Assembly: GCF_910592395.1 (NCBI RefSeq)
Contig: NC_088325.1
Span: forward strand, 14,512,109-14,576,108
Reading direction: 5' to 3'
From: Lineus longissimus
Lineage: Eukaryota > Nemertea > Pilidiophora > Heteronemertea > Lineidae
Length of the DNA stretch: 64,000 nucleotides
In this document: positions 24,563 to 36,510 of the stretch, one piece after another
Numbering within the stretch: position 1 is the first letter of the stretch
How the letters are laid out: every line of letters begins with the position of its first letter
Program-made: the position numbers and the translations under genes
Notes under the pieces: model-generated
Databases searched by the model: none
The model's input: the letters and a program-made list of their open reading frames with translations, nothing else
Told to the model about the DNA's origin: nothing

Positions 24563-24625
24563 CATCGGCTATCGAACCTGGGATCTTCCCACTCAGCCGA
24601 TGCGCCACAGCGCTTTCCGGATTGC
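24563..24625 (-). mobile_element. tRNA-like (SINE-derived) fragment
   Basis: On the minus strand this reads as a tRNA-like head. An A-box-like TGGCGCATCGG is followed, after a shortened middle, by a B-box-like GGTTCGATAGC. The spacing is too short for a complete anticodon arm, so this is not a functional tRNA; it matches the decayed head of a tRNA-derived SINE. CATCGGCT and AGCCGATG at its ends form a perfect 8-bp inverted repeat (24563-24570, 24595-24602). The 124-codon plus-strand frame across it (24289-24663) is therefore probably incidental. Confidence 0.4.
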
Positions 24626-27600
24626 TTCTTAGAGGTGCTGGTTTGACACATCCATTCCTTTGACAGACCATTGCCAGAAGAAACAAAAGACGCGAACGCC
24701 TGCAACGCGCCCGTATCTACAGCAACGCTTCAAAGCCTTTAGCGAATAACCAGCGACGCGCACATCCGCTGAGAAGTTTCCACGGGGTTCATGAAATAGA
24801 TGTCTGACTCCCGGGCATTGAACTAATTTCTTATTGCTGTTCGGTTCACGTGAAGCGCTGGCTCCCGGTGGAGCTGCCGGATGTGTTTCACACTTGGTCG
24901 TACTTTGATTTCGTATGGACGATTCCGCTATTAGTCGTTGGTCGAAGCCACTCTTGTGCTTGTTCTTAAGGTGTACGGGGTAACCAAGAAATAATGCAAG
25001 AGACGCCAGTTTGATGACGGCGACACTGATTTATGTTCTTGTAGCTGGAAAGAAGAGGTTAGTCTTCAATTGCGATAGCCTTCAAAAAAGCTTGCGAAAG
25101 ATTTGAGATGATCAGTGTAATTCAATGCTTATGCTTTCATTTCTCAGACAAAAACAAATGGCTATTTTTTATCATCATCTGTGCAAGTGCCTCTCTACCG
25201 CAAGCTTTGCTCGAGGCAAAATTTGCGCGAAGAAAATTATAGCAGGAACAAATTATTGTAATGATGAAAATCGTTCGGCGACCATGTGGGGACTTTGAAG
25301 AGTTCTTCAGATGCATAGTGAGGATGCTTATAGGAACACCACACACAATTCCTGCATTATTACCCTTGTCCTTAAGTAGGCATAACTTTTTCATAAATCA
25401 AACGTGGTCGTAGAGGGCCATGGAAAACTGGGAGTTGGAATGTCTCTTGATATGTTTGGAGGTAAAGTGGTGCGGACTAAACTAGTACATGTATATTACT
25501 GGTGTAGGGTCTTTTTATAGGTGAAGGGACAAGGACAGTCTATTCCCCTCTTCTACTTATCACCAACGTTCTAAATATGGTCCTCGTTATCATCAGCCAC
25601 CCCTGTGCATTTGGCGAGGGCCGACGAAGGCAGTAGAGGTCGACAACAAAAGGTGCATTGTATATATTGGATCGACGAAGGCAGAGCCGTCTTCCAGAAC
25701 AACATCCTTCAAATTGATCATGCTATATTAGTTTAGGTCGAACCAAAGACGGTTCATCTACCTGGGTTGCGGTAAGCTTACGCAGGTTCTTTCATTGCTA
25801 GCAGAAGAAATTGACCTCATAGAAATAACGTTCATATTCTATAAACGTGACCTGTGCAATGCCTGTCACTTAAACTTAGCGCTTTTCGGACAATCATATT
25901 CGAGAACTAGTTAAGCCATTGATGACGGAGAAGTAAATGGCAGATTGGGATATTTCATGCGGCACCAGACTCGTCTTCGTCTTAACGGGATGGGAGTCAT
26001 TCTACTGAGCATCTTTACGAGGGTAGACGAATCAATAATCATCCCCTGATCCTGCCATTGACGATAAAGCAATGAATTGAAGGGTTCCAAAGCAGTCGCA
26101 AAATAAGGAATTTGGATGCTTTATGACGACCACTAAGCCGGTTAGGGAGGGTCCGGGGTTACAACTGTAATGAATGAAAGAGCATTGTCGGGTAATGATT
26201 CAGCTTGGATAACGGGACAACTAACCCAATTACTTTTCTATTACTGTATAGCGTCGAGGGCGAAATCATTCAGCCTTTTGGGAGATAGTTGTGGCGATTA
26301 CCAGAGGACAATGTCCCTTGCTAAGTTATTGTGGGTTTCGCTATGGAGTTAATTACCTAATGAATAGGATTCGCATTAGGGACGAGATACCACTCTGGTT
26401 TCTACCCAAGCCGATGCTTAAGCTAAAAGTCTTGGCAACTTTTATAGCAGTTATAGCATTCAGTCAGCCCAATCTTCTTGTCAGTGTTATTAACCGGACA
26501 TGTAATGGCTACTTTGATACCGCAGCTATGGGGAGGGACTCGTCGCTGTGGTGAGCTTGTCAGATCAATGAATGTATGATACTGATACGATCAATTTTAG
26601 ATATATATATATCATCGTCGGACGTTCTGCACTAAACTCATTGAATACACATTACGCTGAAAATTACTTGTGCATTACTGCACCGAATTCATAGCTTAAG
26701 TCGAATTGAAAATGACTCTTCGATCGATCGCTGTGACATACCATTTTGATAACAAGTTTTTCATGATTAAATGTTTCTTGAACTCTTCCCAATAATGTTC
26801 CAGTGATACATGCCCCCATTATAGGCACATCAAGATATCATCCGTTAAGAAATAGTCGAGCAATACCCCAAGGCCCTGCTACAAGTCTAAGAGACTCTCA
26901 TCGATCACGACGAACTGCCTTGTAAACAAACTTTTTCATTAAATGCAAGTTTCATTTTCGACATTGTTTCTTCCCATGTTTTTCCTTCTGTCAAACTTTC
27001 TCCATTGACCGTATCATTCGCGCATTAAGCTGCTATCTATAAAGTTATGCTCGTACATCACCCCATCAGAATCCCGCTACATGTCAAGATGAAAATGACT
27101 CCAATACATCAAGGTGACAAACTGGCTTCAGAGTCACACTGGTGAGATCCCAAACCATGAATAGGCGCGTAATCCCTTTGTGTTTACACGGTCATTTATT
27201 ATCGGGCTTCTGGCACTGGTTGTATTTACCGCGGATGGCTTTTTCTGGTTCAGCCTGTCACAGTTGACACTCCGACAGATTCGTATACGATTACTCAGAA
27301 CGTCGGGGTGACATGCTAGCGGCTCATATGCTACAGACTGTTTCGAAACAGGCAGTTCGCACTCCCTGCTTCCATTTTAAGTTGTTCGAAATATATCATA
27401 TTATGAATTCCTGCATTACGAGACCTCGTGATAGAAGAGTAGATCATCTGACTTCATACTTTAACCCGTGTTCGTCCACCTTCTATTGGCTTCCTGAAGC
27501 CTGTTGTGCCTATCTTTGAATGATTTGGGGAGGGGGATGTAAAATGTTCGTCTCTTGATTCTAACACAGGCAGTAGCGCAGAGGATTTAATGTACCGTCA

Positions 27601-28198
27601 GTCCTGGTCCAACTGGTCATCTACTAGTGCAAAGTCCTGATCAGTAACCGTCACATCTTCGTCGCCGATCTATCCATCTGCCTCAATTATGTAAGTACGA
27701 CAAAGCAATCCGTGTGAGTGGTATTAGGGAGGCGACCGGAGTGGCATTCGGATTGGCATATGGACACAACCTAGCTTTAGGTCGAAGATGGAGGACCTAG
27801 ATGCGGCACTTCTATGATTCATCGTCGTTATAGTATCATGAGTGTAATCGCTTCCTAATTCTCTTTGAGTTGATTGATCGTGTACATGAGTACATGTAGG
27901 TCACATGGTTGGTCATGGTTTGTCATGGTGGCATTCGTGATTTGGTTGTGTATCACATAAGACGTCAATCTGAAACGGTTCATATCATATCGCAAGCACT
28001 TTTCTTATTGATTGAATTATGTCCAGTGGCCGATCAAATGGTGGTTGTAATTGAACCAGGGTTGTATCTTTAACTCGGCTAGAGAATGACCCTCCACAGT
28101 CATTGGAGATAAGGTCAGTGCAGAGACAGCGCATCTGGGCAGCTTGGAGGCACGATTGCCCTGAGCCAAGGCGGCCCGCGGCCTTTTTAAGGATAACA
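24626..28198. other. Non-coding stretch, nothing recognised
   Basis: There is no supported gene over about 3.6 kb. The 12-mer CGACGAAGGCAG occurs twice near 25622 and 25672. A degenerate GGTTTGTCATGGT-like run lies at 27901-27930. Confidence 0.5.
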
Positions 28199-28258
28199 CG
28201 ACCCCAACAAATCGATGACTGCTCCTCCTGCGAGGTGTCCCCTCGGGTGTTGGGGTCG
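28199..28258. repeat. Hairpin with an 11-bp perfect GC-rich stem
   Basis: CGACCCCAACA (28199-28209) pairs perfectly with TGTTGGGGTCG (28248-28258). A second small inverted pair around CGAGG and CCTCG lies in the loop. It is more GC-rich than the surroundings. Its function is unknown. Confidence 0.6.
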
Positions 28259-28398
28259 CTCAATATCACCAACACACCAATCAATATTAACAAGCCTGTA
28301 ATTAAATTTGAAACCTTTCATACGGCACGGTGTTATTCTTGTAGATGACATTATGGACAAGCCCGCTTGGAGCTGTTGAATATTCCCTAGCGTTAGGC

Positions 28399-28790
28399 GT
28401 TACCAGAATATGGACGGGTGAGCCCCTTGTTACCTTGGCCCCGCGTTGCTCTGCGCGACCTTCGAAATGTGTAATCTGCCAGTGATGTTACCATATATAT
28501 TTGATCAGGTCACGGGTTGATCAGGAGTCTTCGGATGCTCAAGAATCGTAATGGACGCGACGCTTCTTCTGGTATATAGACACGTTTGGCAATAGTGAAA
28601 GCCAATTTCGGTTGAGGTTTACCCAAGTGAACGAGGATTACCAGAATATGGACTATGGCTAGTCCCTAGGTGTCTTCGTTGTGCGACCTGGTGACTTAGT
28701 CAATCACTAAGGCAGTGGTATGTATATTTCATGACGCAGCCTGGTTAATCAGTTGTCCCAACGGACTGGTGACATGATACGTCAGCTGAT
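28399..28790. repeat. Diverged tandem pair, period about 237 bp
   Basis: TTACCAGAATATGGAC occurs at 28400 and 28638. Each copy is followed by a CCTTG/CCTAGG block, a TTGC-or-TTGT...GCGACC block, an ATATATTT/GTATATTT block and GGTTGATCAG / GGTTAATCAG. The copies run about 28399-28540 and 28635-28770. The first copy is GC-richer. No frame runs through both. Confidence 0.65.
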
Positions 28791-29763
28791 ACAGAATCGC
28801 CAAGGTTGGCTTCAGGCCAATTACAAGTATCTTAAGATAGACTGTTTAATCTCTTCGCCTGGACTTACTTTCTCCTCGCCATGGAATAAGATAAACACAA
28901 CTCAACGAAATGATAGGTGGCTGTCTCTTGCTGGCCGAATGAAGGAATCACCAGACATAATTTCAGCTTCATGCTATTTTTTAAGCTGAAATCGGGGACG
29001 AAACCAAGTTTGCTGCATTCTTAATGCATCTGGCGAACACGTTGGTGTCATTAAATTGTCCTTAGACGTGGAGGAAAAATGATTGACTCTATCTACATGA
29101 TATGACTATCGATCGCCAAGCCATATTCTTCCACACCCGATTGGGAATTGTTTGAGTCATTAATTGCTCCTTAAAGTTAGAGCTGTTGTTCTCCATCCTA
29201 TATATCTCGCAAGGGAATGATATGGAAGTGAAAGTCTGCAACAAACGTTTGATCGCTACAAGCTAATAACGCCACAACGCCGCAAAGCCCAAAGACCAAA
29301 GCCCATTTGCCGTTAAGTCTTCGTATGCTGCCTCCTCATGGACATAAATCACTCGTAATCACCTTTCATCTCAAAGAATCCCCCCGCGATTTGTTGACGC
29401 GAGGGAAGATCATTTCACAACCAGTTACAAAGCGACCGAATAATCGCAAGGCCTTCAGGGACGCTGTGGTAGTCAAGTATATAATTCTATTAGTTGTTGG
29501 TCTGACATGACGTCCCCTTTAGCGACCATGAGAGCGAGGGAAGAATGGCTGATTTGTATTGTGAAGGAACATAGGAAACCTATGGATGCGAACGTCAAAA
29601 TCTGAAATAAACGTAATGAGATAAGGATGGTGGTGCTGTTGACTCGAGTAGAGAATAGTCTTCTTTCTATGGTTCCTTTCTTGCTGAATTTACCTAAGCG
29701 AGTTTTCTCTAAGACACCCGGCCCGGACAAGCCTCAAGTGTTGGCCCTTTCCCCGCCTTCTTG
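28791..29763. other. Non-coding stretch
   Basis: No gene is recognised. Frames at 28753-28989, 29307-29510 and 29473-29730 are short and overlapping. Confidence 0.45.
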
Positions 29764-30050
29764 ATGGGCTTGGGCAGTGAAGGTTGTGATTCTATTACAG
29801 TATAATAATATTCTGGTGATGTGGCGCAATAGAGGACACATTAAAGACCTCGTCTGCATGCAAGAGCAGGCATCATATAGCTTAGTGACACCCGATGGTA
29901 ATGTCGGTCCTTACATCCCCAGCCATTATGATCGTATGCCGCTGTCGTGTTGGGCTTGACCGGTGAAGCTTGTGATTGTGACTGTCTACGTTGGCGATAT
30001 GGCAAGACACATGGGAGGCCATTTCGTCTGCAAGCATGGAAGGCATAGCC
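29764..30050. repeat. Diverged tandem pair, period about 186 bp
   Basis: GGGCTTGGGCAGTGAAGGTT at 29767 is echoed by GGGCTTGACCGGTGAAGCTT at 29953. Both continue through TGTGATT, a GATGTGGC/GATATGGC block, GACACAT in aligned positions, and CGTCTGCA(TG)CAAG...AGGCAT. The copies span about 29766-29871 and 29952-30047. Confidence 0.65.
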
Positions 30051-33000
30051 GTTATTCGAGTGGCGTAGCCTATCTTGGCCATCAGATGCGACTTCCTCGC
30101 TTTAGATTGCACCTATGAGACTTCAAACTAAGGCTGCCTGAGTAGGCGAAACCGCCCTCGAAGAGTTGGTCTATTGCCTGACTTGGACAACATTCTCAGA
30201 ACTTATAGAAGCAACAAGTCGAAATGATGATGATTGGGTGTGTAAAAGCTGGCCTTACTGCTTTGATTACTCAGTATCACCGAGAAGACTAATGATTATA
30301 GGTCTTCTCTGTATCAGTCCAAACATTGGCTCCAATTTTGACTCTGACCTCACACTGCGTCCTAATCGAGCACAAAATTGAATCCGAGTACTAAAACAGA
30401 TGAATGTTCTAATGTTACCTTGATTGTCTTGAAATATTCATATGAGTCGTTTTACGTAAATGCACTCGATAGGCTGTAGCTAACCAGATAGCACATGATG
30501 TGTCTCATGGGTATAGTTAGTGAGGTAGATAACCTCTTTGTCTTGCAGAATAGCTGATTGCTCAAGAACAGGTTTTGAATTTTGTTACTGGCTCAAAGAC
30601 TTCATTTTCTTCCGCAATGATTTGGTTAGGTTCAGATTGTCAAAGTGGTTGAACTCCATCAGGTATCTTTGGTTCAAGCCGAATGACAGGCATGGCAGAT
30701 TAAAGATACTAACCATGGACCATTAGGTATCGTTGCTGTTGTCGGTGGAAAAAGTGCTACGGGCTGTGTCGAAAGCTGCCTTTGAATAGAACCTATGTTT
30801 AAAGCATCGAACAGACCACCTTTACAGTTCTTCCCAGCAATTCAGGCAGTTGCTGATGTTGTAACCGTTCTCATTAGTTTAGATACTTTCTTTGTAATCA
30901 TTTATGGTTGCGTAGGAATACTGTTCCAATAGCTTACTTGGAATTCACATCCGGCAGTGTCATAGGTAGGCTGGGTTTCGTAGAATAGGCCCTTAGGAAT
31001 AACTAGCCCTGGTTCTGTGCTGAGCGGGGATTGGAATCTACAAAGCGAGGAAGTAACTTCCATTACCGCTAACAATACTGTTGATATTCGGGAATTACAT
31101 ACTCGTACTCTTTGAAACGCTCGTTGAAACTTATCTAAGTTTTCTCCACCATTGTTTTGGGAAGACTTGAATATACATGTTGTAGGTGTAGATAACTGGT
31201 TGTTGTCACTTCTCAGAATATCTCTTGGCAACTCTAAGGTGTAGGAAGCTGAACCTGACTTACAAATTATTCTGATTCAAGCTACATCGCGATTGTTTAC
31301 TTAGTAGGTCCCTATGGACACTCAAGTGAAAAGACACCCTCGGTGTTACTAGGGCCTCGGAACGAACATTTATCCATTCTCTCGGTACAGATGGTGTATC
31401 ACGTTACCCATTTCCCAACGCCTTCTTTTGAAATTAGCAGAAACCTGAGGCCTCACCCAAGGGTCGAGAGTTCCAAACTACAATTGGTAAGATCTCCTCT
31501 AGGTTCATTATGAGATAACCGGTCACAGTTTAACAAATGTTTGTGTAGATGTAGTAATAGAAATGAAACGCTCGTCGTTTTCCTAGAGCCTACACGTTGC
31601 AAGGAAATACATAAAGGGGTGGGACTCTATTTTTTACTGACAGCAACAAGAAAAAAATGGGGACATTTACCAGACAAGCAGTTGAGAAAGAGGCCAACTT
31701 CTTTTGAATGCATATTGAATGGGTGCAAAGATTTTCCATCCCTTGATAAATTTCATGCTTTAGCAAAGTGTTGTGTATTAAACCGAGAAAAAAATTATAA
31801 TGATGTTATATTTCGCGCTGACATTTGGGACATGTACTGTCAGGAATTGTCAACAACTCTCGATGTGTGTAAGCACCCTTATGTCATCTTTGTACTGCAT
31901 TGAAGGGACAATGCTGTTGTTCGATGCAAACCACACGCATAATGATCACGACTAGATAGCTATGTCAGTGCCGATAGATGCATTGCATCTTATGTCTTAT
32001 TGAGCCCGATTTAACTACCAACTAACCAATTTATCATGAATGTTTATGACCCCATTACCCGTGGACTTGCCTCTGTGTTGTTCAACCCGTATCATCAAAT
32101 CATTGTCTAACTCGCCAAGGCTCCGAGATGAAAGAGGAGTATTGTCTTCGCGTCAAGAACTGATATTTGTTCAGCCGTCATTGTCAAGGAATAATTGAAG
32201 GCAGCAATCTCTACCGTAGCAGAAACCAATTTACAACTCGGATGTGAAAATCAGAGTACGTAAACCGTTCTTGCTTCACGAGGCTAATGTCGTAATCACT
32301 GTCGTAATCGAGTCTATTTCTAATGTCGCAATCAGGCGCTGGTACAACGTCATATCATGTTCCTATTGCGTTTATGTAAGTAAGAACGATAAACGATCAT
32401 GTGCTAGCTTCATGAACACAATTTGGGTGATGCTTGATAATAAATCTTCATAGATATTGAATATTTCGTCCTGCTGTCCTATAGTAGCCAGGAATATTAT
32501 AGCAGGTTTGTTTAGTGTCCGAAAACCAGATATAGCTGAGCTGAGATTACTTCACAGATTGAGCCACGATTTCTCTTGTGTGTCAACAACCAAGCTCAGT
32601 TTTAAGTTTTCGCCATTTTGGTTGCCTGGTTGAAATTTGACTGCATTTTTGTGTGCATCTCATTCAACGTCTTTACTTCTTCGTACGTCTTTATTGCTTG
32701 GTTTTGTTCGGAAAAAGCACTAAAAAAATCTTGCACAATACTTTTATATGTATTGCTGACATTCTTCGACAAATGTTAGATACACTGATATCGATCAAGG
32801 GAGATCATTTTACCCTCCCAGTAGGCCGTTGAAGCATCATCGTCATCGCCGATCCTGTAGACGTGGTAGTTGTGATTTTGATGAAATCGGCCAGGGAATA
32901 GCATAAAACATACATGATGAAGGTGCTTCTGGCCGATTTTCCCAGTAAGAAATAACATTGGTGTTGGATGACAGCATTGAGTAATAATGGTTTATAACTT

Positions 33001-34125
33001 TTTACAAGTTTCGATCCAGCCGCCGATTTTGATACATGAGACAAAAAAAGTTGATTCGATGTGTAAAAGTTGGGTGCCGTCGTGAGCTGAGCTTACGGCC
33101 GATGACTTGCTTAGGTATGGAACATGGGAAACCATTCGGATTGGATTACAGCTTAAGCATTGTGGATGGTATATAAGCAACTTTCGATGTATCCGCTTAT
33201 TCCGATATCCGAAAGAAGTTAACGCGATGTTTCATTGGTTCTTTTTATGTCATGTCTATGGCTTCCCCGTCACTTTCTGTGATGCGATTTTTCTGAAATG
33301 GGAACCGCACAAAACTAGTTAAACTTTTAAAATATAGTGCCACGCTGAAGAAAAAGTCTTTGTAAACGGTGGGTATAAATGGAAATAGAGTTGTATAGTG
33401 AGTTACAAATTCTAATATAAAAAGTGTAAAAGGACATTGTGCTACAAGGTAAACAGATAAAAGTACAGTTGGATACAGAATGTGAAATGTCAGCTCAATT
33501 GCTTGAGGACATATTCGGCTAGCTGTCAACGCCCACGGCACCACCTGGTGCTGTGGAATGATTCTTACTTTTGAATACCAAGTCGAATTCTTTGCTGCTA
33601 GTAGGAGAAACCAACAAACATCAAATGTCAGCATTGACTATTTGAACGATGGCTTGGTTGACGTTTTTGATTCGTATTGTGCCGTACCTTCGGTATCATA
33701 TTACTCAGTTCTGCAAGGAAAGTGACAAAGCTATGTAAATATGCCAAATATTTGCGCCTCTATCGCACAATGCTAAACAAATTTTGTTTGGCGATACTGC
33801 TGATACAAATTTTGTTTGGCAGATTACGAATTTTTTTTTTTTATTCAATAAAAAAACAAAAAAAACAAACAGGGGGCCTACATCATATTCCTTACTTTTT
33901 GGTTGAAATTCAATTCTCAACATAAAAAAATGATATCATGTGAAAACATGACCTTTTAGGGTAATCTCTATATCTGTACTCTACATCGCATTAACTATGA
34001 TTATGAATCCAAACTTTCTCAGTTGGTAAATAGTTGAAAGGCAAGCAAATGCTTTGGCAAGAGGAGATATACCTCTGTACTGAAAGGCTGTTGTTTAAGT
34101 CCGATGGTATATCGTCTGAATTAAG
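30051..34125. other. Non-coding stretch with small repeats and a T/A-rich tract
   Basis: No gene is supported. The 120-codon frame at 31541-31903 is lysine- and cysteine-rich and unrecognised. GTCGTAATC-like units occur three times at 32286-32334. A 16-bp exact direct repeat, ACAAATTTTGTTTGGC, lies at 33777 and 33805, just before a 12-nt T run (33831-33842) and A-rich sequence to 33870. A 129-codon minus-strand frame at 33245-33634 is hydrophobic and unrecognised. Confidence 0.5.
33777..33820. repeat. Exact 16-bp direct repeat, 28-bp spacing
   Basis: ACAAATTTTGTTTGGC occurs at 33777-33792 and 33805-33820. An 11-nt T run starts 10 bp later. A recent local duplication is the simplest explanation. 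Confidence 0.85.
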
Positions 34126-34221
34126 ATAGGAGCTCAAAAGGGTCCAAAGCTGCCACGGCAAACCGTTCTAGCGGAGTCAGGTCTCGATGTTCTTATTAGA
34201 AATGGAATACACAAAGTAATG
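34126..34221 (+). CDS. Candidate internal exon, unknown family
   Basis: A 32-codon open stretch follows possible acceptors at 34124-34125 or 34128-34129 and ends on a complete codon at the consensus donor GTAAGT (34222-34227). The translation, with PKLPRQTVLAESGLDVLIRN and ending GIHKVM, has a protein-like composition. An in-phase continuation exists downstream across a 196-bp candidate intron with a very good acceptor. This is the most coherent two-exon model in the window, but it is short and has no recognised family. Confidence 0.27.
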
Positions 34222-34417
34222 GTAAGTATCAATGTCATAGTTCCAGGTCACAAGTGCATTGCAAGTATTGTGTAAGGCCCAGAGGTATAGCATCGGTATC
34301 TAATGGTTGCTGATGTAAGGAAAGTGTAAACTCGAATAGGTCATCCGTATACATGTACAGGGTAAGTCTCAGGATGTCTTTCCAATATCGTCTAACCATT
34401 TCTTTTTATTCTTCTAG

Positions 34418-34543
34418 TTCCTTTATGTGATCTTATTCAAAGAGTTCCCAAGTCGTCTTATAAAAACTAGGATATCACGTTATAGTCTGTTTGGAAAGGG
34501 CGGCCGAGCAGGTTCTATTTTGATACTACTATTTTTTGATTAG
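34418..34543 (+). CDS. Candidate terminal exon continuing 34126-34221
   Basis: The acceptor is close to ideal: a TCTAAC branch-like motif, then a T-rich tract and TTCTAG at 34412-34417. Starting in phase 0 the frame runs 41 codons to TAG. It begins FLYVILFKEFPSRLIKTR, passes a basic, glycine-rich FGKGGRAGS and ends in a hydrophobic SILILLFFD. No polyadenylation signal was seen close downstream. If the exon is real, the product would be a small or partial protein with a hydrophobic C terminus. Confidence 0.25.
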   Translation, partial: FLYVILFKEFPSRLIKTRISRYSLFGKGGRAGSILILLFFD

Positions 34544-36425
34544 TTCAAACAATGGTGTTCCAACTGTTCGTCGGAGTGCGGTCAGCGTATACAAGCATGC
34601 AGGGCCAGCTTTTCAATTGGCATTACCACTATATCTTCGATGTGGGCCTGAATTCTTTAAAGAATTGGTGCGAAGAAATTCCTGTGGATGTGAAATGACG
34701 TGGACATCAACTTTGTGAATGTGCTATACATTGAGTTCGTGTCTATTCGGACGAGGATTCGATATTCCTGTTGTAATTGTAGTCGAAGTGGGTGGTGAAT
34801 AACTCTACTATGCTCATCCCCAGTGTGTATCGGGTGTCCTATAGTTCGGTTCCCAGCCATTGTCGTGAGAATGTTACGCGCAAAAGCAGAGTTGTTTTGA
34901 TGAACCAGGATGTTCTCTCGGTTTTGGGGCAACTTAGCTGCTGTCAGTTTTATGTGTGCGCTGGATGTCAGTTTTAAGATTTTCGATATCTTTTAATTCC
35001 TCGTGTCAAGACTAGCATTTGCTATGGGCGGGTGTCACATTGTGATAACAGCGAACTCATTGTGTCAATCGGGTAATGTTTGTTGTAGAAAGTCACAAAT
35101 AGATTTTGTTTTCTAACTTCCTTTGAATACTCGTCCAATACTTTCCTTTTCCTTATGCGGTGTTGAGTATTTGTGGTTGTTTTTTCAACAAGATGATATC
35201 TACTGTCTGATTGCGTCCATGTAGGTTTTAACTAACAAGAAAGGAGTAATAACAATGTCTGCTGTGTCTATTTAATCTCGTGATAATGTACAGCTTATGC
35301 AAGAAAGACAATACATTTACGCTTCCGACTCTTTCCACGAGATATGAAAGGCTGATTGTGGCTTAATACTTGAATGAGTCAAAATTCCAGACACTTACTG
35401 AATTTTAAACATGACTTCTCTCCCGAGCTCCTTTAAATTAAGGTAACTTACCAGTTTGTGCTTTATTGACACAAACTTCGCAGGAATAATTTATCAGCAG
35501 CTGAACTAAACTCCAGTTCTTTGAAAGTGGCATGAAGTTTTCAAAACTAAAATGCATCAACTGAGTGACTATTTTGTTTTGTGTTTTGAAAAAATAGAAC
35601 TTGTTCAAAATTCATGTCATTCTTAGTCTTATTTCCGATTTTTATGTTGTTCTTTAATCCTATTTAATCATCACTACTCTTAAATTATCATCCAATCTTG
35701 AGGATACGTTCGTGCGAATGATCATGTTATGCTGTTGTTCTCCTATATCTGCGACGATGCGCATATAGCTAATTCCGTGATAATTTCAAAATGTCTTTCA
35801 GATATGGGAAAGCAAAAATCTTAAGCACAAAGAAAACTGGTGGTTACATTCGAAATAAATGCGACACAGGAAAAGTGACAGGTTTTCCCCAGTTGAAGTA
35901 AGCACCTATCTCCGTGTTGCGATGATATATTTTGTCGCCGATCGCCTACCCGCGAATGAAGCGGTTGCCAGTTACGCCGGGGCCAATTCGCTTCACACCC
36001 GAGTCTCGTCACATCGAAAGTTTAATTCAATTCCATTACCGAGTCGATACTTTATAGGCAATCTTTGCTCACTGTCGTGACACTAATATTACAATTTAGA
36101 TACGTATCGAATGATACAGTAGGTGATGTAATTGGCAAACTGATATAAAGTTATTTATAGTTTGGATTGGATAACTCGAGGTAAGACTCGATACAGAATC
36201 CAATGTATAAAAAATCTGCGTCCTTTTGCGATCGGCTGGCGGTGTTAAGATTGAAAAATCGATCTTGCGCCGATGTGGGAATAGACAACGTTTTTAAACG
36301 AGACATCGGGATACATCATGCCTATCAATGAGTTCGCTGTTATCACTGGGAATGTCAAACTGTCCTCAAACCGAGGTAGAGGCTATATAGTCAAGCAAGT
36401 TGGCAAATGGTGCACTTTCAGACTT
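34544..36425. other. Non-coding stretch
   Basis: No gene is recognised. Frames at 34657-34932 (minus) and 35821-36080 (both strands) overlap each other and have no domain. Confidence 0.5.
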
Positions 36426-36510
36426 TATATGTTTGCTCTTTAAATTTTAAACCGATGATACACACATATATGTTTGCTCTTTAAATTTTAAACCGATGAT
36501 ACACACATAT
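36426..36510. repeat. Exact 41-bp tandem duplication
   Basis: A 41-bp unit beginning TATATGTTTGCTCTTTAAAT is present in 2.07 copies with no mismatch over the 85-bp array. The perfect identity indicates a very recent duplication or a copy-number polymorphism, in contrast to the diverged pairs elsewhere. Confidence 0.95.

Noticed and set aside
24289-24663. A 124-codon plus-strand frame as a gene
   Set aside because: Its last third is the antisense of a tRNA-like sequence, so the frame is better explained by a SINE fragment.
31541-31903. A 120-codon frame with cysteines as a zinc-finger-like protein
   Set aside because: Cysteine and histidine spacing fits no zinc-finger pattern known to me, and no splice context supports it.
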